NCBI RefSeq assembly: GCF_018777385.1
Contig: NZ_JAFJYB010000001.1
Span: 992,001 to 1,056,000, forward strand
DNA from: Candidatus Symbiopectobacterium endolongispinus
GTDB lineage: Bacteria > Pseudomonadota > Gammaproteobacteria > Enterobacterales > Enterobacteriaceae
Reading direction: 5' to 3'
DNA: 64,000 nucleotides
Shown here: piece after piece, positions 12,252 through 22,090 of the stretch
Layout of the letters: each line of letters opens with the position of its first letter
How positions within the stretch are numbered: position 1 is the stretch's first letter
The notes under the pieces: model-generated
The model's database searches: none
What the model saw: only the letters and a program-made list of their open reading frames with translations
Told to the model about the DNA's origin: nothing
Made by a program: the position numbers and the translations under genes

Positions 12252-13325
12252 TTATTCTCCCAACGATGAACGGCGTACCGCACCTAGTTCCTGATGCACC
12301 GATCTCAACAAAGCATCGGTTCTTTCCCAATTGATACAGGCATCTGTCACCGATACACCATATTGCATTGCCGAACGCGGTTGTTCCGACGACTGATTGC
12401 CTTCATGAATATGACTTTCCAGCATCATGCCAATAATGGAACGGTTACCCGCTTTAATTTGCTCAACAATGGATGACACCACCTGCGGTTGGCGACGGTA
12501 ATCTTTATTCGAGTTGCCATGGCTGCAATCTATCATGAGTGAAGGCGTTAAGCCCGCAGCCTGCATCTGTTTTTCACATTCCGCTACGTCTTGTGCGCTG
12601 TAGTTAGGCTGCTTGCCGCCACGCAAAATAACATGACCGTCGCTGTTACCCTGAGTTTGCAGCAGGCACACCTGGCCGGTTTGGTTGATACCCACAAAAC
12701 GGTGCGGCATTGCTGCGGCTTTCATCGCATTAATGGCCGTGCCCAGGCTTCCATCGGTGCCGTTCTTGAAACCCACTGGCATCGAAAGGCCAGAAGCCAT
12801 TTCGCGGTGCGTTTGCGATTCAGTGGTCCGCGCACCAATCGCTGACCAACTGAACAGATCGCCCAGATATTGTGGACTGTTGGGATCCAACGCTTCTGTC
12901 GCCAAAGGCAGCCCCATGTTCACCAGGTTTAGCAGCAGCTCACGTGCAATGTATAACCCCGCCTCCACGTCGAAGGAGCCATCCATGTAGGGGTCATTGA
13001 TAAGACCTTTCCAACCTACAGTAGTACGCGGTTTTTCAAAGTAAACGCGCATTACGATATACAACCGATCGCTCAATTCGGCTGATAGCGTATGCAAGCG
13101 GCGGGCATACTCCAACGCAGCATCCGTGTCGTGAATGGAACAGGGTCCACACACCACCAATAACCGGTTATCGCGACCGTGGATAATATCGGAAATGGTA
13201 CAACGTGCCGTGGCAATGGCCTGCTCTTCTTGCACATTGAGCGGGAATTTTGCCTTGAGCTCATCGGGCGTAATCAGTACTTGTTCATCGGCAATATTGA
13301 TGTTGTTGAGCGAATCTTTTTGCAT
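12252..13325 (-). CDS. aroF: DAHP synthase, Tyr-sensitive AroF
   Basis: AroF condenses phosphoenolpyruvate and erythrose-4-phosphate to DAHP, the first step of the shikimate pathway. Family motifs include LLVVCGPCSIHD, VYFEKPRTTVGWKGLINDP and DCSHGNSNKDYRRQ. The start MQKDSLNNINI (357 residues) is chosen because AGGA lies 8 bases upstream and E. coli AroF begins the same way; in-frame ATGs further upstream are unlikely. It is intact, with tyrA directly downstream. TyrR-box-like sequence is present upstream. Confidence 0.96.
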   Translation of the reverse strand: MQKDSLNNINIADEQVLITPDELKAKFPLNVQEEQAIATARCTISDIIHGRDNRLLVVCGPCSIHDTDAALEYARRLHTLSAELSDRLYIVMRVYFEKPRTTVGWKGLINDPYMDGSFDVEAGLYIARELLLNLVNMGLPLATEALDPNSPQYLGDLFSWSAIGARTTESQTHREMASGLSMPVGFKNGTDGSLGTAINAMKAAAMPHRFVGINQTGQVCLLQTQGNSDGHVILRGGKQPNYSAQDVAECEKQMQAAGLTPSLMIDCSHGNSNKDYRRQPQVVSSIVEQIKAGNRSIIGMMLESHIHEGNQSSEQPRSAMQYGVSVTDACINWERTDALLRSVHQELGAVRRSSLGE

Positions 13326-13423
13326 GTTCATTTTCCTGGACAGTTCTTGAGTAGCGTAGCGCGCTTTCCGCCGCCACACTGAGTTCAAGATACCACAAAA
13401 TGTAAAGATTTCAACCCATGCAG

Positions 13424-13441
13424 TGTAAATATAAAATTACT
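13424..13441 (-). promoter_or_regulatory. Candidate TyrR box upstream of aroF
   Basis: TGTAAA-N6-ATTACT, compared with the consensus TGTAAA-N6-TTTACA (second half 4 of 6). A further TGTAAA half site is at 13401. It sits about 100 bp before the aroF start. Pattern match only. Confidence 0.4.
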
Positions 13442-13543
13442 AGTTCACTTTCACCTGAATCTCACGTTCGCGTCGCGGGTTACTGGCTTTCCTCGCTTAT
13501 CTCAATGCAAATAATGATAGGATCAATGCAACATGAGAAAAGC

Positions 13544-14260
13544 ATGCTGGGAGCCATCCTAATTGACGACGAGCAACTGGCTCGCGAAGAGTTGTTGCTA
13601 CTACTGGATAAAGAAGATGACATTGAGGTAATAGCGCAGTGCAGCAACGCGCTGGAAGCTATACCGGTGATTAACCGACTTCAACCGGATGTGATCTTTC
13701 TTGATATCCAGATGCCGAAAATCAGTGGGCTGGAACTGGTTGCCATGCTCGATCCTGACAGCATGCCTTATGTTGTTTTTGTCACCGCCTATAACGAATA
13801 CGCGGTGCGCGCTTTTGAAGAACATGCCTTTGATTATTTGCTCAGGCCGCTGGACAATCAGCGCCTGGCAAAAACCCTCAATCGTCTTCGACGCGGCACA
13901 TCCGTAAATAAAAATGTACAACTTATTGCGGAGCCTCAACTTAGGCATATCCCGTGCCACGGCCACAACCGTATTTTTCTCCTTAAGATCGAAGAAGTGG
14001 AATATCTCTGTTCCGAGCTGAGCGGCGTCCATGTCGTAGGGCTAAATCAGTCAGGTTATACCCAGCTATCGTTAAAAACCCTGGAAGAGAAGACGCCTTT
14101 TGTCCGCTGTCATCGCCAGTACATGGTAAACACCGAGTTGCTTCAGGAGATACAGTTGATGGATAACTGTGGCGCAGAAGTCATTACCCACACCGGTAAA
14201 CATATTCCCGTGAGCCGACGCTATTTAAAAAGCTTGAAAGAGAAGCTGGGTATTGCTTGA
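13544..14260 (+). CDS. btsR: LytTR-family response regulator, BtsR (YehT)-like
   Basis: This is a cytosolic response regulator with an N-terminal receiver domain (LIDDEQLAREELL, phospho-acceptor Asp54 in FLDIQMP, VTAYNEYAVRAFEEHAFDYL) and a C-terminal LytTR DNA-binding domain (RCHRQYMVN, PVSRRYLKSLKEKLG). It follows E. coli BtsR closely, which senses pyruvate with the kinase BtsS and activates btsT. The start MLGAILIDDE gives 238 residues; an upstream in-frame ATG at 13526 is also possible. No partner kinase gene is adjacent, so it is an orphan here. Confidence 0.85.
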   Translation: MLGAILIDDEQLAREELLLLLDKEDDIEVIAQCSNALEAIPVINRLQPDVIFLDIQMPKISGLELVAMLDPDSMPYVVFVTAYNEYAVRAFEEHAFDYLLRPLDNQRLAKTLNRLRRGTSVNKNVQLIAEPQLRHIPCHGHNRIFLLKIEEVEYLCSELSGVHVVGLNQSGYTQLSLKTLEEKTPFVRCHRQYMVNTELLQEIQLMDNCGAEVITHTGKHIPVSRRYLKSLKEKLGIA

Positions 14261-14296
14261 TACCGACAGAAACCGCCCTCTGATAAGGATAATGGG

Positions 14297-14650
14297 ATGA
14301 GATTCGGATACGTGTTATGCCTGACATTGGTGCTTGCCAGTTGTCAAATCTCTCAGACACCGTCACCGGAAAGGTCCCATTCCCTCTGGTATAACATGGG
14401 GCTCAACGATGCCATGACAGGAAACGTGGTGAAAGACAACGATGCCCTGGTGGAATGGTCTGGTGATACGGCCATTGATCGCTCCCATTACTTACGGGGT
14501 TATCAGGATGGACAAGCCACATTGTGCCATGCAACCCAACTGGAAGAATGGGGTAAAGCGGGAAAAGATTTTCCCGCCAGCTGTGATGGCACCGAGAATG
14601 CCGAGCAATTAAGACAAATTTGGCAAAAACATGCCGCTCAGAATTATTAG
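14297..14650 (+). CDS. Small lipoprotein, YfiL/DUF2799-like
   Basis: 117 residues starting MRFGYVLCLTLVLASC; the ASC lipobox places the lipidated Cys near residue 16, so it is probably anchored to a membrane facing the periplasm. The patterns YNMGLNDAMTGN and HYLRGYQDGQATLC resemble DUF2799-type lipoproteins. E. coli also has a lipoprotein gene (yfiL) next to aroF, which supports the match by position. Function is unknown. A GATAAGGATAATGGG stretch gives a reasonable ribosome-binding site. Confidence 0.65.
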   Translation: MRFGYVLCLTLVLASCQISQTPSPERSHSLWYNMGLNDAMTGNVVKDNDALVEWSGDTAIDRSHYLRGYQDGQATLCHATQLEEWGKAGKDFPASCDGTENAEQLRQIWQKHAAQNY

Positions 14651-14686
14651 ATTGCCGTTGTAATTTTGTATCATCATGCAATAACA

Positions 14687-15667
14687 CTATGCCACACTAG
14701 AAAGTAGGGGTATTGATATTTTTGGATACAGATCGTACAAGATCTCAACAAAATCGCGCTTACTGGAATCAGAGTTCTTTAACGCTGACACTAAATTTTC
14801 GAAAACGTCTTCTAATTTTATCCCCCCCGTCAGACCTAGTTTTATATACTTTACATTTTTATCAGAATAAATATTTCGATCATCACCTGAAGATGCACTT
14901 AGCACAAACTCACGTCCACAAGATGTTACAACGCCCAACACAATATGTTCTCGACTAAGGAACATATTTTTCTTACTCAAAAAAGTGAACGTTGTATAGC
15001 CAGGAACATGTTCCTCTCTGAGCTTCACACCAATATTTTTTTCATTAAAAACAACTGGGTGTGTTATTTTATTTGCTTCAATAATATGACTTCCAAACGC
15101 TTTAACCTTCATGGCATTTTCGCTTTTCTGATGAAGATAAGCAGCCACATCAATCAGCGCATCTTCTTTATAACTATAATGATCTTTATGAGAAATAATA
15201 TCCTGAACAAGCGTTTCTTTTATCTCTTTAAAGCTTTTATAAATGTATGCTTTTTTTCATTATATTTACCAATATGTAAGGCCCTTGATTTTTTTCTTCT
15301 ATTACAGTGCAATAGCCACTCGAGTTACATCTCTCCGTAAATACAACTTCATTTCCGTTTGAAAGTGGAATTCTTATTTTTTCTCTTCACTGGCAGACTC
15401 ATCCAAACGTTCAATACTGTTTAACAATGTCGTGGTTATTGATAAAATATTAGTTTTTACTTTATTCTGCCTGTAATCTTCTAATAGTTTTATAACTACA
15501 TAGCTTACTCCGAGAGTAACAATCGCTAATAGAATCCTTCCTTCATCGCTAAAGTTAACACTATTTTCTGGTGAGAAAATGGCATCATTAATAATGCTAT
15601 GCTCACTGGTTTTATAATAATTCAGATCAGAGTTGAGTCCGGTTTGCAAAGATAAAATTGTATTCAT
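14687..15667 (-). pseudogene. AT-rich accessory gene of unknown function, two frame breaks at poly-A tracts
   Basis: The sequence encodes an N-terminal piece (15667-15374: MNTILSLQTGLNSDL, one membrane segment RILLAIVTLGVSYVVIKL, charged end) and a larger downstream piece (RIPLSNGNEVVFTER; IKETLVQDIISHKDHYSYK; to the end at 14687). They join into one frame of about 326 residues if an A6 tract at about 15376 had one more A and an A7 tract at about 15250 one fewer. I recognise no family. Codon use is AT-rich and unlike its neighbours, which suggests horizontal transfer. It could also be two genes; the second would then have no normal start. Confidence 0.6.
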
Positions 15668-15753
15668 GCGCCCTCTATATTGATGACATTCACTATTTCA
15701 TACAATGTACCCTTACACCGTAGCGACACCATCAGCTAATTACCTCAATAAAA

Positions 15754-15780
15754 AAGGGTTTAGCCATTGGCTAAACCCTT
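15754..15780 (-). terminator. Terminator-like hairpin
   Basis: AAGGGTTTAGCC / GGCTAAACCCTT stem with an ATT loop; the T-run is on the minus strand. No minus-strand gene is visible just to its right, so it may be a relic. Confidence 0.55.
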
Positions 15781-15836
15781 CGTAACTAAAAGCTTTTGGA
15801 TGTCGCGTTAGCGAACTCTTAGTTAAGACGCAACTC

Positions 15837-16669
15837 GTGTATGCCGAAAATAACAACGGCCCGTATTCTTATGACGTTGCTCAGGCGCCGTTGACATCGT
15901 CCTATCTGGCAGGGTTCCGTTTGCAACAGTTAGCGATACTGCATAGCTCGAAGCCAGAGCGCATATTGGCTTGGCCGCGCTCTTCATTGTGACGCTACAT
16001 GCGATCGTGCTGGCGCTGCTGGCACGTGCAGCTGATATGCCGGTTACGGTGCCCGCACAGCCACAGCCCGTGAGTGTGGAACTGGTGGTGGCGACACCCA
16101 ATGTAGAGACACCACCCAGCGTCTCAGAAACGAATCTCCCTGAAGAAGTCGTGTTACCTGAAGCGGTTGCGCAACCAGAGCCGAAGGAAGCGGTAAAACC
16201 GGTGGATGAAAATGCGGTTGCGCCCGCGCCGCCGGAAAAGAAAACACCGCCGCCCGTCAAAAAAGCGGTACCGGCCAAGCGTAAACCCACACCGCAGCCC
16301 GTGCGGCAGGAACCTGTCACAGCGGCCAATAACGCCCCAAGCGCCACGGCCGCACCTGTCACCAGCGCGACACAGGATGCGCCCCTGATGCCACCTCAGG
16401 CTAACGCCGATTACCTGCGCAACCATCCGTCGCCTTACCCTGAAGTGGCGATCAGTCGTGGTCAGGAAGGTACGGTGTTGCTGAATGTTCAGGTGCGTCC
16501 CGATGGCAAGGTACAAACGTTAAATATCCAAAAATCCAGCGGCTATCCGGCGCTGGACAACGCCGCCCGAGACACGGTGCTGCGCTGGTCCTTCGTTCCG
16601 GCACGGCGTGGCAGCCAGGCTGTCAACTGTTGGGTGGTGGTTCCCGTCGATTTTTCGCTTAATTCATGA
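15837..16669 (+). pseudogene. TonB-family energy transducer, probable N-terminal frameshift
   Basis: TonB-type proteins pass proton-motive energy from ExbB/ExbD to outer-membrane receptors. From TTG 15971 the frame shows a membrane anchor (LAALFIVTLHAIVLALL), a Pro/Glu/Lys-rich periplasmic spacer (about 40-130) and a C-terminal TonB domain (HPSPYPEVAISRGQEGTVLL; VLRWSFVPARRGSQ). Upstream, another frame from GTG 15837 reads as a plausible cytoplasmic N-terminus (VAQAPLTSSYLAGFRLQQL) and joins at about 15960, so a one-base change probably separates them. A TTG start giving a shorter protein is the alternative. It heads the exbB-exbD-ABC cluster. Confidence 0.7.
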
Positions 16670-16679
16670 GGTAGTAGTT

Positions 16680-17377
16680 ATGACTTTCGGACACGTAGAA
16701 CTCCTTTCCCCTGAAGGGGGCGTTATTCTGCTGTTACTGCTGTTCTCCGTGCTGACCTGGACGCTCGGTGTATTAAAACTACTGCAATACCGCCGTTTAC
16801 AGCGGCGCGCTCGGCAATTTCGTGCCCTTTTTTGGCAACAGGACGATCTGAGTCACTCGCTGAGCCACAGTCTTGCTGAGACTGGCGCGTTCGCTAACCT
16901 CGCTCAGGCAGCGCTGCAAGCGCCACAACCCGTAAACGGTAAACTCACACTCGGGCTTCATCTGCCCGATCGCGTAGAACGCGCATTGCAACAGCAGATC
17001 CAACGCGAGCGCCGCACGTTGGAAACCGGACTAGCCGTGCTGGCCAGTATCGGTACCACATCGCCGTTTATCGGCCTGTTCTGGACGGTGTGGGGCATCA
17101 TGGCAGCACTACAACAAATTGGACTGTCTGGCTCAGCCAGTCTGGATACCGTTGCGGGCCCCATCGGTAATGCCCTGATTGCAACCGGTATTGGTATTGC
17201 CGTCGCCGTTCCTACGGTGTTTATTTACAACTATTTTTTGCGACGTTTGAAACTGGCGGTGGCAGATATGTATGATTTCGCCACGATGTTTTCAGCCTGT
17301 TGCAGGCACACGACTTTCAGGTAACACCACCATCCGATACGCCTTATAGCTTAAAAAACATCAGGGAGGTGGTGTGA
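16680..17377 (+). pseudogene. exbB: ExbB/MotA-TolQ-QseB-type proton channel subunit, C-terminal frameshift
   Basis: ExbB forms the inner-membrane proton channel that drives TonB. A first membrane segment (about 11-30) and the conserved pair of segments with LASIGTTSPFIGLFWTVWG and GPIGNALIATGIGIAVAVP are all present. The frame ends early at 17324 (FSACCRHTTFR). In the next frame the expected tail (FSLLQAHDFQVTPP to NIREVV) continues to TGA 17375-17377, one base from exbD. One missing base near 17288 would explain this. Most of the protein is intact, so partial function is possible. Confidence 0.85.
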
Positions 17378-17378
17378 T

Positions 17379-17771
17379 ATGGCTTTCGCCTCTCGTAACG
17401 ATGACGACATGATGAGTGAAATGAACATTACCCCGCTGGTAGACGTGATGCTGGTGCTCCTGGTGGTGTTTATCGTCACGGCACCGATGTTGACCAACGC
17501 GATTCCGGTGCAGTTACCAAAAACCGCGCCCGCCGAGCGAACCGAGCCCTTGGTGATCAGCATTGATGCCCAGCAGCAGCTGTTTATCAATAAAGATCCT
17601 TTCCCTCGCGATCGGTTAGCCGCCCACTTGCAACAGGCCAAAGCAAATAATGCCAATCTGGTAGTGCAGGTGCAGGCAGACAAAGAGGCCAACTACGGCG
17701 AGGTTGCCGCGTTGCTGGCCGATGTGGAGCAGGCAGAAATTACGCGCATCTCCCTGTTGACCCAGAAATAA
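17379..17771 (+). CDS. exbD: ExbD/TolR-family protein
   Basis: 130 residues with a short N-terminal cytoplasmic part (NDDDMMSEMNITPLVDVML), one membrane segment carrying the functional Asp in PLVDVMLVLL, and a periplasmic domain. This is the standard ExbD layout. It starts one base after the original exbB stop (TGATATG), which shows tight coupling. It is intact, unlike its neighbours. Confidence 0.9.
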   Translation: MAFASRNDDDMMSEMNITPLVDVMLVLLVVFIVTAPMLTNAIPVQLPKTAPAERTEPLVISIDAQQQLFINKDPFPRDRLAAHLQQAKANNANLVVQVQADKEANYGEVAALLADVEQAEITRISLLTQK

Positions 17772-17789
17772 CCCACGCGGAATGCCAGC

Positions 17790-19362
17790 ATGATGATCCC
17801 TCAACAGGCTCCACGGACAGGGGCGGTTTCCCCTCTGCCGTACCGCTTTTCCGACACAGGTTACAGCGCCTGGCTGGTCCCGTTGCTGCTGCTCACCGTG
17901 TGGTGGCTGGCCAGCCGCCATCAGTGGATGTCAGAACAGATCCTGCCCTCTCCGCTGACCGTTGCCAGTGGCGCATTAACCTTTATCCCCGAAGAGTTGC
18001 TACACCAGTTGCCCATCAGCCTGGCGCGCTTGTTTATCGGCCTCGGTGGCGGCATCCTGTGCGGTCTGCTGTTGGGTTGCCTGTTCGGTTTACACCGCCG
18101 CAGTCATTCTCTGTTTATGCCGCTGTTCACCGTAGTAGCGCAAATTCCTACGCTGGCTTGGATCCCGTTGTTGATGCTGCTGTTGGGTATCGGAGAAGCG
18201 CTAAAGCTGGCGGTATTGATCAAATCCATCACCGTTCCGGTAACGCTTTACACCTGTGCTGGTATTCAACAAACGCCGCAAAAGCTGTATGAGATGGCAC
18301 GCAGTCTGCATCTTACTCCCACGCTATTTCTACGTCGTCTGATTATCCCCACAATGTTGCCTTACGTAATGACCGGCGTCCGGCTGGCATTCTCACAGGG
18401 TTGGGTGTCGCTGATTGCCGTCGAACTGCTGGCCTCGAGTGAAGGGCTGGGTTACCTGCTGGTACAAAGCCGCCAGCTGTTTATGCTGGATTTTGTGTTT
18501 GTCTGCATTCTGATTATCGGCCTGTGCGGGTATTTGGGAGAACGGCTGCTGCTCAGGCTGGAGCAACGCTGGATTCACTGGCCCGCGCCGGTATTAGGGC
18601 GAGACAGTCTAAGTCCCAGTGTTGCCTTCACCTCTTTAACGCCCTGGTATGCGCCGCTAACGCTGTTACTGCTGTGGAGCGTGGGCAGACAGCTTGCCTG
18701 GTTTAACACCGCCTTTCTGCCAGCACCACAGCACGTCATTGAGACGCTGATGAATGGATTAGCTCAGGTACCGATCTGCTTGCCAGCCTGACACACGCAC
18801 TGCAAGGATTTCTGCTCGGCAGCCTGCTTGGAATCGGTGCTGGTGCCATGCTCGGCGGTTTGCCACTCGTCGATCGGCTATTCAACCCGGTGCTTTCCGC
18901 CATGCGCAGCGTAGCGCTCTTCGCCTGGCTGCCGCTGATCACCGCCTGGTTCGGGCTGGATGACACCGCCAAGGTGGTGTTTGTGTCCGTCGCCGCTTTC
19001 TTTCCTCTGCTACTTGCCACGCGTCAGGGGATTGCTCAATTACCGCCAACGTTGCGTGAAGCAGCCTATGTACTACGGCTTTCTCCGCGCCACACCTTAA
19101 GTAAGTTGGTGCTGCCTTCGGTGATGCCACCGGTGTTCTCCGGCCTGCGGCTGGCGCTGATGCACGCTTGGACAGGCGCAATTGGTGCTGAATATTTCAT
19201 TCCGTCTGGCGCGGGGTTGGGGGCATGATGATTCGTGCTCAGCAATTGCTGGCATCCGATCGGATTATTGCTGGCGTGGTGCTGATCGCGCTGGTTGCCG
19301 CACTGTTTTCCCGCCTGATCACCTTCGCTGAACGTCGCCTGACCGCCTGGCGCTTCCAGTAA
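17790..19362 (+). pseudogene. Fused double ABC permease (SsuC/TauC/nitrate type), two frameshifts
   Basis: This inner-membrane permease carries two BPD_transp_1 domains in one chain. Domain 1 has its EAA loop at EMARSLHLTPTLFLRRLIIP; domain 2 at EAAYVLRLSPRHTLSKLVLP. The frame breaks at about 18770 (GLAQVPICLPA-stop, continuing as GTDLLASLTHALQGFLLG) and again at about 19222, where one more G in GGGTTGGGGG would restore GLGGMMIRAQQLLASDRI. The last piece ends at TAA 19360-19362. The ATPase follows 19 bases later. No substrate-binding protein is adjacent; the substrate is unknown. Confidence 0.85.
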
Positions 19363-19381
19363 CCGACATTAAGGAGACGTC

Positions 19382-20144
19382 ATGCCTTTGCAATTTCATC
19401 ACATTACCAAGCAATTTACCGTACAACACCAGCCTCTCACCGTGTTGCAGGATATCTCGCTGTCGTTGGCACCCGGCGAACTGGTCGCCATTATCGGCAG
19501 CAGTGGGTGTGGCAAATCGACATTATTGCGGCTGGCCGCCGGGCTGGAGCAGGCACAACAAGGTTCAATTACTATTTGATGGGCAACTGCTGACAGGCAT
19601 TCATCCTGACGTCAGTCTGGTGTTTCAAGAACCACGACTGTTCCCGTGGTTGAGTGTGAAGGAAAATATTCGTCTGGGGATGATTAACCTGCCCCTTTCC
19701 GCCGCACAATCCGAACAGCAGATTGCGCACTACCTTGAAATGATGGGATTAGAAGACTTTGCCAATGCCTGGCCACATCAGTTGTCAGGCGGCATTGCGC
19801 AGCGCGTGGCCATCGCGCGGGGGTTAGCCTCACGCCCCAAAATTCTGTTGCTCGACGAGCCGTTTGGTGCGCTTGATGCCATGACCAAACAGCAGCTACA
19901 GCATCGGCTGGCAGAGATCCGCCGTCATACCACGCTGACCATTCTGCTGGTAACCCACGACGTGGAAGAGGCCGTCTTTCTGGCCGACAGAGTGGTCGTG
20001 ATGTCGCCCCGACCGGGTCGCATCAGCACGCTATTGCCGATTTCGCTGCCCTATCCGCACGATCGAACCAGCCAGACGTTACTGGCTCACAGACAGGTAT
20101 TGGGAGAGGCATTGCAACACGCGGAAGTCCCGGCAACAGTGTAA
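19382..20144 (+). pseudogene. ABC importer ATP-binding subunit (SsuB/TauB type), frameshifted
   Basis: Walker [10 protein letters not shown] is near residue 40 (first frame, ending at 19579 after GSITI). The second frame carries Q-loop VFQEPRLFPWL, signature LSGGIAQRVAIARGLAS and Walker B LLLDEPFGALD. A one-base insertion near 19575 separates Walker A from the rest. Family members read GSITLDGQ-like sequence here. It pairs with the fused permease upstream, so the importer is inactive or very weak. Confidence 0.88.
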
Positions 20145-20155
20145 ACCGTTGCCGA

Positions 20156-20926
20156 TTACGCCACGATGGCGTGGGCACACTGCGCCTGAAGCAGTTCCCA
20201 TTCAGGTTTAGCTACCGAGCCTGCATCGGTAATGATGATATCGATTTCCTGCGGTGTGGCGTAAATTACCCGGCTGGTGACACCTATCTTGCTGTTATCC
20301 GCCAGAATAACACGCGTTTTGGCATTCTTGACCATGGCGCGGGCAATGGCAGCTTCATGGTGCGCGAAACTGCTGGCGCCCGAAGCGCTGGTGATCCCTA
20401 CCGGTGACAGCAGCGCAACATCAGCGCGATAGCGCTGAATCTCACTCACCGTCAAATCACCGCTGGTGGCCTGCATGGACGGCCCCATATGGCCGCCAAG
20501 TAGAATCACCTCATGGTGCATCGTCGATTCCGCTGTGGTCAGTTTCAGCGCGACGTTCAGGCTGTTGGTTACCACCGTCATGCCGGGCATAGATAACAGT
20601 TCATCCGCCAACAGCGCAGTGGTGCTGCCCGCATCAATAAACAGCGTTTGCCCAGCATTCAGTTGCTGCACCGCAGCGCGGGCAATATACTGCTTCTCTT
20701 TTTCAAGCACAGCGTTGCGCACCGACAGCGGCGGTTCCGGCTCCAGCGATGTCGCGACAATCCCACCATGGACGCGGCGTAATGCCCCCATGGACTCCAG
20801 CTTAAGAATATCGCGCCGTACCGTCTCTCGCGAGACACCGAGATGCTGGATGATTTTTTCCGTACTGACCCGATTCAATGTGGACAGCAGCGCGCGGATA
20901 CGGTGTAAGCGAGTCTCTTCTAGCAT
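20156..20926 (-). CDS. DeoR-family transcriptional regulator
   Basis: 256 residues. An N-terminal winged helix-turn-helix (EETRLHRIRALLSTLNRVSTE; VSRETVRRDILKLESMGALRR) precedes a DeoR sugar-phosphate sensor domain (FIDAGSTTALLADEL; VILLGGHMGP; ILADNSKIG). The arrangement is typical of AgaR/GlpR-type repressors that answer to phosphorylated small molecules. It is next to, and on the same strand as, the 2-aminoethylphosphonate importer genes, so it may control that locus. The operator is not proven. It is intact. Confidence 0.88.
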   Translation of the reverse strand: MLEETRLHRIRALLSTLNRVSTEKIIQHLGVSRETVRRDILKLESMGALRRVHGGIVATSLEPEPPLSVRNAVLEKEKQYIARAAVQQLNAGQTLFIDAGSTTALLADELLSMPGMTVVTNSLNVALKLTTAESTMHHEVILLGGHMGPSMQATSGDLTVSEIQRYRADVALLSPVGITSASGASSFAHHEAAIARAMVKNAKTRVILADNSKIGVTSRVIYATPQEIDIIITDAGSVAKPEWELLQAQCAHAIVA

Positions 20927-20966
20927 AAATAGTGATTCTCTGGCGTAAAAGCGTAAACGGCGGTCA

Positions 20967-22090
20967 TTAGCGTTTCGCCGTCAAGAGATGAAGCAGCGGC
21001 GCCATTATAGCGACAATCCCCATGATGCACGTAGAAAAAGCCGCTGCCTGCGAGGTGAAACCCGCTTCATCCAGGCGCATCACGGTTACCGCACCGAGCG
21101 GTAGCGATGGTGTCACCAGAAAAATCACCGCAGAGAGCGTTACCATGGAACGCATAAACAGGAACATGGCAACGGAGATCAGGGTCAATCTCATGGCAGG
21201 CAAATACACATCGCGCAGGATACGCACCACGCCGCCTCCCAGCACGGTGGTGGCATCCTCCATGGCGTTTGGCACATTGCGCATCCCCATCATCATCGTA
21301 GTGTAACCCTGCGTGTGATAATGGTAGTAGTTACACAGCGCCACCAGAATCGCCGAGCCATATAACATCCCCCACGGAAGATCGGTGGTGTTGAACGTGA
21401 ACACATACGACAGCCCGAGCGCGCTGCCCCGGTACGCCCACGGGCAGCGCGCTGAGTAACGCGGCAAAATCCGCACTTTTCCCCGGCTGGCGACGAATGC
21501 CAAACGTGAGCAAAAACAGCAGCAGCGTACCGATAACCGCCGCTAATACCGAGATCCAGATGGATGTCCAGAGCGGTGCATACCCCCCGGCAAGATCGAT
21601 GTTATAATGCTTAAGCGTCAAATCCAGGCGATAAGGCCACAGGCGAATCATACTGGCAATCACCACTGTGGCAATCACCGTTACAATCAACAACGCAATG
21701 GTCATATTCACCAGATAAAACGGAATATCGCGGCGCTGCAACGGTTGAGGAACATGCGGAATGGCGGATGACGTGCCGATAGCTTTCTGGCGACGCGAAG
21801 CGGCACGCTCAATCCAGATTGGATACTGCCGCAAGCAGTAATAACAGAATCCCCACCACGGCCCCCATGCCAAACTTCATTTGCCCGCTGACCTGGCTGT
21901 AGATCTCCGTCGCCAGCACCGAGAAATCACCGCCGATCACCACCGCATTACCAAAATCGGTGATGGTAAACACCACAAAGGCCGCGCTCAATATGCCGTA
22001 GCGCACGCCCGGCAGGGTGATATCCAGGAACTGCCGCCAGTCCGTGGCACCCAGCACGTTCGCCGCCTCATACTGCCGGGTATCGCTTTG
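20967..22090 (-). pseudogene. phnU2: 2-aminoethylphosphonate ABC permease (PhnU2-like) remnant
   Basis: This is the inner-membrane permease of the putative 2-aminoethylphosphonate importer, normally a long protein with two permease domains. The remnant starts inside domain 1 at its EAA loop (EAANVLGATDWRQFLDITLP), continues TDFGNAVVIGGDFSVLATEI, then needs at least two frame changes (about 21830 and about 21460) to reach domain 2 (VPNAMEDATTVLGGGVVRIL; FLFMRSMVTLSAVIFL). Domain 1's N-terminal half is deleted, joining it in frame to phnT2 at about 22090. Clearly non-functional. Confidence 0.85.
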
